A DNA stretch of 64,000 nucleotides from Candidatus Eisenbergiella merdipullorum (GTDB lineage Bacteria; Bacillota; Clostridia; Lachnospirales; Lachnospiraceae). Location of the stretch: contig DWYY01000035.1 of assembly GCA_019118445.1 (NCBI GenBank), positions 1-64,000 on the forward strand, in the 5' to 3' direction. The notes under the pieces were generated by a model. The model searched no databases, had not been told where the DNA came from, and was given only the letters and a program-made list of their open reading frames with translations. Both the position numbers and the translations under genes were made by a program. Positions within the stretch are counted from its first letter, which is position 1, and every line of letters begins with the position of its first letter. Positions 39,122 through 49,082 of the stretch are shown piece after piece.

Positions 39122-40855
39122 TTATTCCTGGGTCATAGTATCGTATGCCATCTGCGCAAGCTCCACATATCTGTCCACGCCCATGCTGTCCAGTTCCGCG
39201 CAGAAATCGTCAAATTCTGCCAGATCTCTGTTGCCGAGCACGAACTGAGCGATGTTGGAATTCACATTGTCCACGATCAGAGTTTTCAGTTCATTATACT
39301 CGGTCATTTCCTCCGTGCCCATGATAAGCGACGGCAGGCATTCACCGGAATCCGCCTCTTTTATTTTCTGGTTTACGATTTCGCCCGCGATTGGATATTT
39401 TTCCTTTCCAGCGGTTACCTCGCAGTGATTCATGATGTTGGAGTGAATGAAGCTTTCATTGTCCCAAATCACGTTTGTACTCGGCTCAGCCCATTCCTGC
39501 GTCTTTAACAGGGAAAACCACGCCTGTTCCCCATCTCTTCCCATCACGCCTTCAGCGGCCTGTTCCCACTGTTCTCCTTCAAATCCTACCCTCGCCTTAA
39601 TGGCAAAGTCGTCTGACAGGAAGAAATCAAACAAGCGGAACGCTTCCTCCGGATACTGGCAGGCTGATGTGATCACCATGCTTCTGTTGACTCCAGCCGC
39701 AGCTCGATCCACCTGTGCGGAACGATATCCGTCAGGCCCTTCCAGAGTACCCATCGTTCTTAAATTACAATACTCGTCTCCTTCATTATCACATACATTT
39801 GCGACCATATAACCACAAGCAAGCACACCCACATTATATCCGTCCTGGGCAAGCAGGGTAGAGAGTACGCTCATATCCTGGGTGAATGCGGCGGGATCGA
39901 TCAGGCCATCGTCCACCATTCCCTTGGTATATTCAAGAGCTTTGCGGAATTCTTCGTTATTCCCGATAAATTCCACTGTCCCGTCTGTGAGTTTTAAATA
40001 GGTAGTTACATCTGTAAACTGGAAGGCCTGGCTGATATTTGCGAAAACAAAATTGGAATCCTTGTAGGCTGTCATAGGGATGACGTCCGGATAGGTTTCA
40101 TGGAGCTTCTCCAGGAACGCCCGCAGCTCATCCAGCGTTTCCGGAAATTCCATGCCAAGTTCCTCCACATAATAGTTCTGGATACGGGGCATATAATGTC
40201 CATATACATTTGTAACCAGCCCGCCGCCGCTCGGCATCGCGTAGACATGCCCGTCGTAAGTGGCATATGCCAATGCATTCTCCAGATCCGGGTCTGCCAG
40301 AATGGTATTCTTCAAATTATAACCCCACTGATCGATATATTCATCCAAAGGCTGGATCAGCCCCGCGTCAGCATAGGTGCAGAGCGCATCATACGGGAAA
40401 CCCCATCCAAGGAAGATGTCCGGCAGTTCCCCTCCGTTCATCAGGGTATTCACCTGGGTTGCCGTTTCCGCGTCCGACATTTCGATAAATTCCAGATCGA
40501 TTCCTGTCTGCTCCTCAATGTACAGCGTCAGCTGGTTGGTATTGATATCCTCCACCTTGCTGTTAACCGGCATGGCGACCCGCAATGTGATCGGGTTATC
40601 CGCTGTTGCGATCGGCAATTCTTCCACCGGTTCCCCCGCTGCCTCGCCGGATCCTCCGCTTTCCGTGCCGGCTGTTTCCGCTGCTGCCGTCGTTTCCGCG
40701 CTTTCTTCCGCAGCGGATGCAACTCCTGAGGCTTCTGTTTCTGAAGTTTCTGTTCCTTGTCCCCCACACCCCATCAGGGAGGAAGCCGCAAGGACGGCCG
40801 CGCATAATACGCTGATAATCTGTTTTTTCTTTCTCATAGACAATCTCCTTTTCAT
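39122..40855 (-). CDS. Extracellular solute-binding lipoprotein (sugar ABC importer, LplA/YtcQ-like)
   Basis: Signal/lipobox VLAASSLMGCGGQ, Ser/Ala/Glu/Thr-rich linker, LPDIFLGWGFPYDALCTYADAGLIQPLDEYIDQWGYNLK. Confidence 0.9.
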   Translation of the reverse strand: MKRRLSMRKKKQIISVLCAAVLAASSLMGCGGQGTETSETEASGVASAAEESAETTAAAETAGTESGGSGEAAGEPVEELPIATADNPITLRVAMPVNSKVEDINTNQLTLYIEEQTGIDLEFIEMSDAETATQVNTLMNGGELPDIFLGWGFPYDALCTYADAGLIQPLDEYIDQWGYNLKNTILADPDLENALAYATYDGHVYAMPSGGGLVTNVYGHYMPRIQNYYVEELGMEFPETLDELRAFLEKLHETYPDVIPMTAYKDSNFVFANISQAFQFTDVTTYLKLTDGTVEFIGNNEEFRKALEYTKGMVDDGLIDPAAFTQDMSVLSTLLAQDGYNVGVLACGYMVANVCDNEGDEYCNLRTMGTLEGPDGYRSAQVDRAAAGVNRSMVITSACQYPEEAFRLFDFFLSDDFAIKARVGFEGEQWEQAAEGVMGRDGEQAWFSLLKTQEWAEPSTNVIWDNESFIHSNIMNHCEVTAGKEKYPIAGEIVNQKIKEADSGECLPSLIMGTEEMTEYNELKTLIVDNVNSNIAQFVLGNRDLAEFDDFCAELDSMGVDRYVELAQMAYDTMTQE

Positions 40856-40968
40856 AAAATATGTAGTGTCTGCAGCGCTGCTATCAGTAAAAACTTCGCA
40901 TTCCCGGGATTATTATATAACATTGCAAAGTTTTAACTCTAAATCAGTATATCTTTTTCACATCTCAC

Positions 40969-41880
40969 TCAGCCTTTTACGCTTCCTATCATCACGCCCT
41001 GCACCAGATATTTCCGGATAAACGGATACAGGATCCACAGCGGAAGACAGCTCAGGAGGATCAGTGAATTCTTCATCAGCTCCGTGATGCCTTGCAGGTC
41101 CTTCCTCACTGACTCTCCGGCAGTCAGGTCCGCAATATCCATCGTGCTCTGCATCACCAGATAATCCCTTAAATAGAGGGAAAAGGGTCTTAACGACTTA
41201 TCAGTAATATAGATCAACGCGTTAAAGTACGAATTCCAGTGCCCGATCGCGTACCAGAGGACCAGTACTGCGATAATAGCCTTGGATAAGGGAACCGTGA
41301 TCTCCAGCATATACCTCACGTATCCCGCTCCATCCACCTTCGCCGCGTCAAACAGCTCTTCCGGGATGGAATTCTGCAGGAAGGTCCTGCAGACGATCAT
41401 GTTCCAGACGCTCATCGCGCCGGGCAGGATCAGGGCCCAGAAATTATCGATCAGCCCCATATTTTTTACCAGAAGATATTCCGGGATCATCCCCCCGCTG
41501 AACCACATGGTGAACGCGAAGAAAAGCTGGAGGAATCCTCTTCCCGGCAGTTCCCTTCTGGATAAAGAGAACGCGGTGATATAGGTAAGCATCACGTTAA
41601 TAACGGTCCCCGTCACTGTATACAGGATAGACATCAAAAATCCATGGATCAGCCATCTGTCCTTGAGCACATACTGGAACCCCTTGAGGGAAAAGCCCCG
41701 CGGATAGAAGGTCACCAGGCCCAGCCCCACCTGCAGCGGATCGGAGATCGCCTGTGAAATAATGCACAGGATCGGATAGCCGCAGATGATCGTAAACAGG
41801 ATCAGCAGGAGCCCGTTTAGGAAATAAAAGGGGCGGTCCGAATTTTTTTTCATAGCTGTTGTATTTTTTCCGTTTTTCAT
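40969..41880 (-). CDS. Carbohydrate ABC transporter permease (YtcP/LplC-like)
   Basis: YPILCIISQAISDPLQVGLGLVTFYPRGFSLKGFQYVLKD; IPEELFDAAKVDGAGYVRYMLEITVPLSKAIIAVLVLWYAIGHWNSYF. Confidence 0.92.
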   Translation of the reverse strand: MKNGKNTTAMKKNSDRPFYFLNGLLLILFTIICGYPILCIISQAISDPLQVGLGLVTFYPRGFSLKGFQYVLKDRWLIHGFLMSILYTVTGTVINVMLTYITAFSLSRRELPGRGFLQLFFAFTMWFSGGMIPEYLLVKNMGLIDNFWALILPGAMSVWNMIVCRTFLQNSIPEELFDAAKVDGAGYVRYMLEITVPLSKAIIAVLVLWYAIGHWNSYFNALIYITDKSLRPFSLYLRDYLVMQSTMDIADLTAGESVRKDLQGITELMKNSLILLSCLPLWILYPFIRKYLVQGVMIGSVKG

Positions 41881-41894
41881 CTGATTCCCCTTTC

Positions 41895-42908
41895 CTAAAA
41901 TAAAGATGTATCGCTTAATTTTTTACAGATCTGATTCGTGACCACGATCAGGAAAAAGGATATCACAGAGTTCAGCAGGCCGATCGCGGACGCATAGGAA
42001 TATTTCGGATTGCCAGACGCGATACCCTGCGAATACACATACGTGGAAATCACTTCCGTCGTGCTCCTGTTCAGGTCATTCTGCATCAACAGCATCTTAT
42101 CAGCCCCGACCGTCAGGATCGATCCCATATTCATGATCAGGGAAATGACGATCGTCGGCACAATGGCGGGAATATCGATGAACCGCACCCGCTGCAGCCT
42201 GGAAGCCCCGTCCACGATCGCAGCTTCGTGAAGCTGCACGTCCACCGCCGTCAGGGCAGCCAGGTATAACACCGTATTCCATCCGGCGTTCTGCCAGACG
42301 CCCGACCATACATAAATATGGGGGACGGCAGCGGCAACTCCCATCAGATCACGGTCCGTTCCCCCAAATGCCTGGATCAGCTTGGAGATCGCTCCCAGGG
42401 AAGGGTTAAAAAAACGTATAACAATCCCCACCAGCACCACCACCGAAACAAAGTGGGGCATATAGGTAACGGTCTGGACAATATTCTTTAAGACCTTGCT
42501 TTTGACGCAGTTCATCATCAACGCCAGAATAATGCTGACCACCATACCGACGATTATGCTGTATATGGAAATCCGCAGAGTATTTTTGATCAAATCCCAG
42601 CATTCGTAATAATCGAAGAATTTGGCGAACCATTTTAAGCCGACCCATTCGCTTCCCCATATTCCATCCTTAATCTTATAGTCCTTAAAGGCAATGATGG
42701 CGCCATACATGGGGCTGTATTTGAACACCAGCATATAAATGAGGCCCGGAAGCAGAAGCACATAAAGCGGCAGCGTCATCTTCAGTCTTTTTTTCAGATT
42801 GCTATGCACTGCGTATGTGCGTCCACGGGATAACCCCCTTCTTTTTTTCAGTTTTTCTTTCATCATGTTCCTCCTCGCTTTTTTTGTTTCCCTAACTTGT
42901 GATTTCAT
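41895..42908 (-). CDS. Carbohydrate ABC transporter permease (LplB-like)
   Basis: YVLLLPGLIYMLVFKYSPMYGAIIAFKDYKIKDGIWGSEWVGLKWFAKFF; VQLHEAAIVDGASRLQRVRFIDIPAIVPTIVISLIM. Confidence 0.92.
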   Translation of the reverse strand: MKSQVRETKKARRNMMKEKLKKRRGLSRGRTYAVHSNLKKRLKMTLPLYVLLLPGLIYMLVFKYSPMYGAIIAFKDYKIKDGIWGSEWVGLKWFAKFFDYYECWDLIKNTLRISIYSIIVGMVVSIILALMMNCVKSKVLKNIVQTVTYMPHFVSVVVLVGIVIRFFNPSLGAISKLIQAFGGTDRDLMGVAAAVPHIYVWSGVWQNAGWNTVLYLAALTAVDVQLHEAAIVDGASRLQRVRFIDIPAIVPTIVISLIMNMGSILTVGADKMLLMQNDLNRSTTEVISTYVYSQGIASGNPKYSYASAIGLLNSVISFFLIVVTNQICKKLSDTSLF

Positions 42909-43103
42909 TTTAGACAGATACTCTCCGCTTTTACAGTGCAGATTCGGGCAAATCGTTCATTTTCCATGTCTATTTTGTTTCCTTCTGTGTAATTTTTTTA
43001 TTTTTCTCATCTATCCATTTTCTTTTCTCGGCAAATATGCTATACTTGATAAATATATCGTAAGTTTGAACCAGTTGACAGGATTTTTCTTTTTGTAGGC
43101 CAT

Positions 43104-45344
43104 ATGAAAAAATTGATTAAAATTATCCGGGAAACAAAACCAGCAAACAGTTCTATGATCCTTACCCTTTCCTTATTGTTTGTTGTTATTGCCACGATTT
43201 CCTTCTTCTGTCTTGCTACATATCAGCAGATCCATAACCGGCTGAACCGCATCGCCGTTTCAGAATCCGAACAGGCTCTGCAGCAGTCGGTTGACACTAT
43301 CAGTACGTCCTTCCATTATATATGGGAAAGCTTTACCGATTCTTCCTTCATTAACAGCCTTGGCCGCATACTTTCCGGCAGCATGGGAAACAGAAGCCTG
43401 ACGCATGCGAATCTGCTTTCCCTGTCAAACGAGTTAAGCAACCAATTTTATGCATACGCCTACATTCAGGATGTGGGATTGTTCATCCGTGATGAGGAAA
43501 CGGATTACTGGTGCACCACAAGAGTGGTCTCAGATGACTTCAGAAGGGACTATGAGAACGGCTTATTTTCCTTTGATGATATGTCCTATGATTCTTTTAC
43601 CGATATGCTGCTGAACAGTGTGGATAACCGCGTCGTCCGCCAGGACTTTTATGTGGGTTACGTGAGATCTCAATATGGCGGTTATCCCTATTCCGGCCAG
43701 ATGCTTTACCTGGTTTATCCCATCCAGCTCAGTCAGTCTTCCCTGAAGGCTTATGCAGTCATGCAGATCAATCTGGACCGGATCCGCGAGGAACTGACCT
43801 CTTCTCAGTACTGCGGGGATTATTTCAGCTTATACGCGCATGATCAGCTGGTATATTCAACCGATTACAGCCAGGACTTGCAAGAAAGCGCCGACACCTA
43901 TTATCTGCAGGATTTTATTAATGAGCTCGGACTGACCTGTTATATTTCGCTTGATTCAAATAAAATTTATGAAGGAATCGTTCCATTTTCCCAGCTGTTG
44001 AGCATCCTGTTTTCCATCCTGCTTGTCATGGGACTGGTTTTCGTAGGCTTTCTCTTTTATTATTGGGTGATCCCGATCACCCGATTATCCGTTTCCTTAC
44101 CGTCTACTTCCGGTGGAAAAAATGCAGTTGAAAGAATTCATCATCATCTGTCTGAGCTTTCAGCGGAAAATGCGGAGGCTTCCGATAAGCTTCTTCATTA
44201 TCAGAAGAATCTCGCTCTGAAAAAGATTTATCTTGGACAAGTCTCTTTCTCGGCGATTACCCCCCCCCTGGCAGAATTTGTCCCATTGGAAGAAGACAAT
44301 TACCGCTGCATCTGCATCGGCTGCCTCAAGGAAAAGGATGCTCATCCCTTTGATCTGGAATCTATGATCGAACAGATCAGGAACGTTTCCCTGACGGCGA
44401 TCGCCTATACCGTGATCGACGATATCTTTACCTGTCTGATCCTACAGTCCGATAATCAGGTATATGCGGATTCCCAGGCATTTTTCGGTTCATTAAACGA
44501 CCTGTTAGACGCGCTGAATGAAGAAAACAGCAGCCAGTTTGCCATTGGTATCAGCGATGTATACAACAGTGCGGAGAGCATTACCCTTGCCTATCAGGAA
44601 GCGAGAAAAAGCTGGCAGAGCGCATTTTTCTGGCAGAATGCCGCGGTAGTATTCAACACTTCCCTTTCGCAATACTCCAGCAGCTATTTTGTCAGCTACG
44701 TCCAGCTCGACTCTCTATATCAGGCTATCCTTACAAATCATAAGGATACAGCGCTTAAAATTTTTGATCAGCTTGTTGCTGATAACTTTGAAACCAATAA
44801 GACCGGCAGGCAGCGTGCGCTCTACTGTCAGCAGTTTACGTCCGACATTCTCGGTGTCCTTGTACGTATTTCGACGCAGTTTGACATCTATGCTGTTGTG
44901 GAATCCTATATGTCCATCAATACACAGATTTCCCTGCAAAGACGAATCGCGCTGCTAAGGGAAGCCATCATTGAAAGCTGTGAATTCATACCCATGCATG
45001 ATTATGACCAGGAGCTGATCAACGCGATCCTGGAATACTGCAATGCACATTATGCGGACTATCAGCTCTCCTTATCCTCCCTGGCAGATCAGTTTCATCT
45101 GTCCAAAAGCAGTATTTCAAAATACTTTAAAGCGAATTCGGGCGTGAATTTTTCCACTTATATTGAAAAGCTCCGCATTCAGCAGGCGGAAAAACTGATT
45201 ATGGAGAAGAAACTTTCGATACGGGAAATCGCGGAAGAGGTGGGATATCAGAACATTACTACCTTTTATAATGCATTCCGGAAGATAGAAAAATGCACGC
45301 CTACAGAGTGGAGACAGCAGCGGGAGATCTTGGAGCGGTATTAG
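43104..45344 (+). CDS. AraC family regulator with N-terminal membrane-anchored sensor region (YesN-like)
   Basis: N-terminal TM, extracellular region, second TM (FSILLVMGLVFVGFLFYYW), C-terminal LSLSSLADQFHLSKSSISKYFKANSGVNFSTYIEKLRIQQAEKLIMEKKLSIREIAEEVGYQNITTFYNAFRKIEKCTPTEWRQ. Confidence 0.92.
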   Translation: MKKLIKIIRETKPANSSMILTLSLLFVVIATISFFCLATYQQIHNRLNRIAVSESEQALQQSVDTISTSFHYIWESFTDSSFINSLGRILSGSMGNRSLTHANLLSLSNELSNQFYAYAYIQDVGLFIRDEETDYWCTTRVVSDDFRRDYENGLFSFDDMSYDSFTDMLLNSVDNRVVRQDFYVGYVRSQYGGYPYSGQMLYLVYPIQLSQSSLKAYAVMQINLDRIREELTSSQYCGDYFSLYAHDQLVYSTDYSQDLQESADTYYLQDFINELGLTCYISLDSNKIYEGIVPFSQLLSILFSILLVMGLVFVGFLFYYWVIPITRLSVSLPSTSGGKNAVERIHHHLSELSAENAEASDKLLHYQKNLALKKIYLGQVSFSAITPPLAEFVPLEEDNYRCICIGCLKEKDAHPFDLESMIEQIRNVSLTAIAYTVIDDIFTCLILQSDNQVYADSQAFFGSLNDLLDALNEENSSQFAIGISDVYNSAESITLAYQEARKSWQSAFFWQNAAVVFNTSLSQYSSSYFVSYVQLDSLYQAILTNHKDTALKIFDQLVADNFETNKTGRQRALYCQQFTSDILGVLVRISTQFDIYAVVESYMSINTQISLQRRIALLREAIIESCEFIPMHDYDQELINAILEYCNAHYADYQLSLSSLADQFHLSKSSISKYFKANSGVNFSTYIEKLRIQQAEKLIMEKKLSIREIAEEVGYQNITTFYNAFRKIEKCTPTEWRQQREILERY

Positions 45345-45397
45345 AAGGGAGAGGGGATAGTGCGAATATTCTGCCGCTGCCTTTGTCCTGTTGGCGT

Positions 45398-46249
45398 TTA
45401 CCCCGTAATTCCAATTTTCAGTCTATTAGCCTCGACCAGTTTCGGCTCAATAATACGGATCAGATCTTGCAGCTCAACTTTGCTCTCTGCATTTAAGCCT
45501 AAACATTTAGCGATACCCATCGAGTCTGTACTGACCCGGGTATAAAGGGAAAGGCTCAGTTTATTATCCTTTTCTTCGAAATTGTAAACATGTATGTGGA
45601 CAGGGTCACCCAGCCTGACACCTTCAATTCCATCAAAATTGAAGTTGTTCCTCATATGCTCATACAACGGCTTCTGAATGATCAAAACCAAATGCTTATT
45701 CAAGTGTTCAAACGTTTCACTTTTATGATGCATCTGAACAAGGATAGTTTTCAAAGTCATTTTCCAGTTCATTCCAAAAGACTTTTTGGTGTTCAAATCG
45801 TCCGGACTCACTTTAATCCCTTGTTCATCCAAAAATCTTTGGCGTTCAGGCCATACGGTCCCGGTCGTATCCATAGTCTGTAATTCGATACCAATGAAAT
45901 CTTTGACCTTCTTATCTTTTGCAGAAACCAAAAAGTAATCAACGTGTCCGCCAGGAATCTGCACTTCAGGAACAAGATAAAGTTCATTTCCCGGTTCATG
46001 CATCGTCAATAGATGCAGACAATCGATAAATATCTGATCGTGCTCTAACAATCTAAACGGGCAAATGATAACATTCTGGTTCTGATATTTAACGGAACAA
46101 GTGCCGATTTTGATTTCTGGATCAGATTTTCTCATTTTCGTGCAGACCCGCCGGGTAAACGGACAGGTTTGCGCGATCATTGCCTGTCTAAAATCCGACG
46201 ATGGATTGTCACAATACAAGCCGAAAAATTCACTTATTTTGCTCATCAT
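45398..46249 (-). CDS. NotI-like type II restriction endonuclease
   Basis: Four-Cys arrangement AQTCPFTRRVCTKM..KIGTCSVKYQNQNVIICPFRLL and catalytic-like PEVQIPGGHVDYFLVS..FIGIELQTMD; paired with a DNA methyltransferase. Confidence 0.75.
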   Translation of the reverse strand: MMSKISEFFGLYCDNPSSDFRQAMIAQTCPFTRRVCTKMRKSDPEIKIGTCSVKYQNQNVIICPFRLLEHDQIFIDCLHLLTMHEPGNELYLVPEVQIPGGHVDYFLVSAKDKKVKDFIGIELQTMDTTGTVWPERQRFLDEQGIKVSPDDLNTKKSFGMNWKMTLKTILVQMHHKSETFEHLNKHLVLIIQKPLYEHMRNNFNFDGIEGVRLGDPVHIHVYNFEEKDNKLSLSLYTRVSTDSMGIAKCLGLNAESKVELQDLIRIIEPKLVEANRLKIGITG

Positions 46250-47406
46250 ATCACCTCCAATCCCCCACTATTCAGGCATCCAAATTCCGAACATCTGTGT
46301 TCTGCAAGCTCAAGATATTCTTGAGCCATATCAATGCCAATGGATCTGCGATTCAGCTGTGTTGCTACATAACTGGTTGTTCCTGTTCCAACAAAAGGAT
46401 CTAATACGATACCCTTTGGAGGACAGGTAAGGATAATTGGAGTCTTAACCAAATCTTCCGGAAATGATGCGAAATGGAGTTTTCTTCCCTGCGTATCTTC
46501 CGGAATGATTTGCCACACATCTGAAATCATACTGCCGTCAGGATTATAAAAAAGGAAGTAATAACCTTTCTCCTGCAGTTCTTTGGCCCTGCCGCTTAAA
46601 CTGGTTGTGTCTCCATTTGTTACACGCTGATTTGCCCCTTTGATAACCATTCTAAAATCGGAGAGTTCACCATTTTTGATGCGTCCCAACACTTCCTCAA
46701 GAGCTTTATATGCATTTGCTTTTTGTTCTTCTGTAAGCTCTGTACTAAGCTCGATCTTTCTTCGATACCTGACTCCGCTAACTCCGGTTGCACTGACTAC
46801 TGCACCATTCTCCACATGTGCGCTGCGTGGCTTTTTTCTAACAGCATCAGAATCATAATAATAACCGCGCTTCTTTTTTACGAAGTGAAACATTGGTTCA
46901 TATTCGCACCCCAAACTGTCTTTCGACTGAGACATAGCGCCTTTCATTTTGTCCCATATCACTGTATTGCGCAAAATCCATTTCTGTTCATCCTGCATCC
47001 GGATAGCTACTCGATAAGGGATATTTAATAACTGCTTGTTTTTGTAGCTGTCTCCAATATTCAGCCAAAATGAGCCGGTTGGTTTTAATACACGATAAAC
47101 TTCCTTCACAATAGCAAGCAGGTTATCGATATACTCTTGGTATGTTTTTTCCAGCCCAATGCCCCCACCTAAATATTGCCTTTTCATGTAATAAGGAGGA
47201 CTGGTTACAACACAATCAATGCAATTCTCTGGTAAATGAGACAAAACTTTTAAAGCATCACCGCGAACAAAGCATGGTGCTGATAAAGCAACATTATTAA
47301 TATATTCATCAACACTTATCATTTTTTCTCCCGGAATTCCAATACATTCTTTTTCAGCCTGGTACTGATACAGTAGCAGTATATCACGAAAACGCGAATG
47401 CTTCAA
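46246..47406 (-). CDS. Site-specific DNA methyltransferase (amino-group type, SPPY motif)
   Basis: CVVTSPPYYMKRQYLGG (motif IV) and GIVLDPFVGTGTTSYVATQLNRRSIGIDMAQEY (motif I). Confidence 0.92.
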   Translation of the reverse strand: MKHSRFRDILLLYQYQAEKECIGIPGEKMISVDEYINNVALSAPCFVRGDALKVLSHLPENCIDCVVTSPPYYMKRQYLGGGIGLEKTYQEYIDNLLAIVKEVYRVLKPTGSFWLNIGDSYKNKQLLNIPYRVAIRMQDEQKWILRNTVIWDKMKGAMSQSKDSLGCEYEPMFHFVKKKRGYYYDSDAVRKKPRSAHVENGAVVSATGVSGVRYRRKIELSTELTEEQKANAYKALEEVLGRIKNGELSDFRMVIKGANQRVTNGDTTSLSGRAKELQEKGYYFLFYNPDGSMISDVWQIIPEDTQGRKLHFASFPEDLVKTPIILTCPPKGIVLDPFVGTGTTSYVATQLNRRSIGIDMAQEYLELAEHRCSEFGCLNSGGLEVI

Positions 47407-47529
47407 CGATTGCCTCAGAGGGCTTGCCTGTCATGGCCGCGTTTTCTCCCCCGGTCGGCAGGGCCACGCCCGAAAAGCCCGGAGGGCTTTCCGGGCTGAT
47501 GGGGCGTATGCCCCATAAAACAAAACGAA

Positions 47530-47565
47530 AAAAGGGCTCTGGAAAGCAAGCTTTCCTCGCCCTTT
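47530..47565 (-). terminator. Intrinsic terminator downstream of gltD
   Basis: Minus strand aaagggcgaggaaagcttgctttccagagccctttttt; two further hairpins (atggggcatacgccccat; agcccggaaagccctccgggct) follow. Confidence 0.75.
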
Positions 47566-47586
47566 CTTCATTTTGTTTTGCCCTGC

Positions 47587-49080
47587 CTACTGGATGTTCA
47601 TATTTGTATATCTTTCCAAACTCTCATCGACTTCTCGGGCGGCTTCTCGTCCTTCGCGGATGGCCCAGACTACAAGGGACTGGCCGCGGTGCATGTCGCC
47701 GGTGACGAAGACGCGGTCCACGCTGGTCTGGTATTTTCCGGGTTCGGTCTTGACATTGGTGCGCGGGTTTAATTCCACTTTAAAAGCGTCAGTGACGTAT
47801 TTCTGGCTGCCTAGGAAACCTGCGGCGATGAGGACGATATCGGCCTCGAGGATCTGTTCGCTGCCAGGGATCTCCTTCATTTCCATGCGTCCTGTTTCCG
47901 GATTTTTTTCGCCTTTCAACTTAATAATTTTAACTGCTTTAAGGTTTCCATCTTTATCTTTTAAGAATTCTTTTACGGTTGTTTCATAAATTCTAGGATC
48001 GTGTCCAAAAAGGGCAATGGCTTCTTCCTGGCCGTAGTCGGTTTTACATGTGCGGGGCCATTCGGGCCACGGATTGTTTGCGGCACGGGTGTCAGGAGAC
48101 TTGGGCATCATCTCAATCTGAGTCACGGATCTGCAGCCGTGGCGGATGGCCGTTCCCACGCAGTCGTTGCCGGTATCTCCGCCGCCGATAATGATGACGT
48201 TCTTGTCTTTGGTATCCACGTATTTTCCATCCGCAAAGTTGGAATCAAGAAGGCTTTTGGTGTTGGCGGTGAGGAAATCAACGGCAAAGTAAATGCCCTT
48301 TGCGTCACGGCCAGGCACATTGATATCCCTGGGATTAGATGCGCCGCAGGCCAGGATCACCCGGTCATACTCCTTTAAAAGCTTCGCGGGCTTGATATCC
48401 CGTCCGATATCCGCATTGGTAACAAAGACCACGCCTTCCTCTTCCATGATCCTAAGTTTTCTTTCCACGATCGTTTTTTCCAGCTTCATGTTGGGGATAC
48501 CATACATGAGCAGGCCGCCGATGCGGTCATGCCGTTCATAGACGGTCACACTGTGGCCGCGCTTGTTGAGCATATCGGCGGCAGCAAGTCCGGACGGGCC
48601 GCTTCCGACGATGGCAACCTTTTTTCCCGTCCGCACGCGGGGCGGTTTGGGGGCGGCAAATCCCTTTTCGTAGGCATTTTCAATGATAGCGTATTCGTTT
48701 TCCTTAGTGGAAACCGGGTCTCCATTCAGCCCGCAGGTGCAGGCCGCCTCGCAGAGCGCGGGACAGACGCGGGACGTAAACTCCGGAAAATTATTCGTCT
48801 TTTTCAGGCGTTCATAGGCCTGCTCCCAGTTTCCCGTATAGACCAGGTCATTCCATTCCGGCACCAGATTGTGCAGCGGGCAGCCGGAAGCCATTCCCGC
48901 GATCATCTGTCCATACTGGCAGAACGGAACTCCGCATTCCATGCAGCGCGCGCCCTGAAGCTGCTGCTGTTCCAGGGGGAGGTGCTCATGAAATTCATTG
49001 AAATGCTTGATACGTTCCTTAGGCGCTTCGGAAAGGCTCGTTTTTCTTTCATATTCCATAAATCCAGTGGGCTTTCCCAT
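47587..49080 (-). CDS. gltD: Glutamate synthase small subunit
   Basis: CGVPFCQYGQMIAGMASGCPLHNLVPEWNDLVYTGNW; KVAIVGSGPSGLAAADMLNKRGHSVTVYE; VIIIGGGDTGNDCVGTAIRHG. Confidence 0.96.
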   Translation of the reverse strand: MGKPTGFMEYERKTSLSEAPKERIKHFNEFHEHLPLEQQQLQGARCMECGVPFCQYGQMIAGMASGCPLHNLVPEWNDLVYTGNWEQAYERLKKTNNFPEFTSRVCPALCEAACTCGLNGDPVSTKENEYAIIENAYEKGFAAPKPPRVRTGKKVAIVGSGPSGLAAADMLNKRGHSVTVYERHDRIGGLLMYGIPNMKLEKTIVERKLRIMEEEGVVFVTNADIGRDIKPAKLLKEYDRVILACGASNPRDINVPGRDAKGIYFAVDFLTANTKSLLDSNFADGKYVDTKDKNVIIIGGGDTGNDCVGTAIRHGCRSVTQIEMMPKSPDTRAANNPWPEWPRTCKTDYGQEEAIALFGHDPRIYETTVKEFLKDKDGNLKAVKIIKLKGEKNPETGRMEMKEIPGSEQILEADIVLIAAGFLGSQKYVTDAFKVELNPRTNVKTEPGKYQTSVDRVFVTGDMHRGQSLVVWAIREGREAAREVDESLERYTNMNIQ

Positions 49081-49082
49081 AT

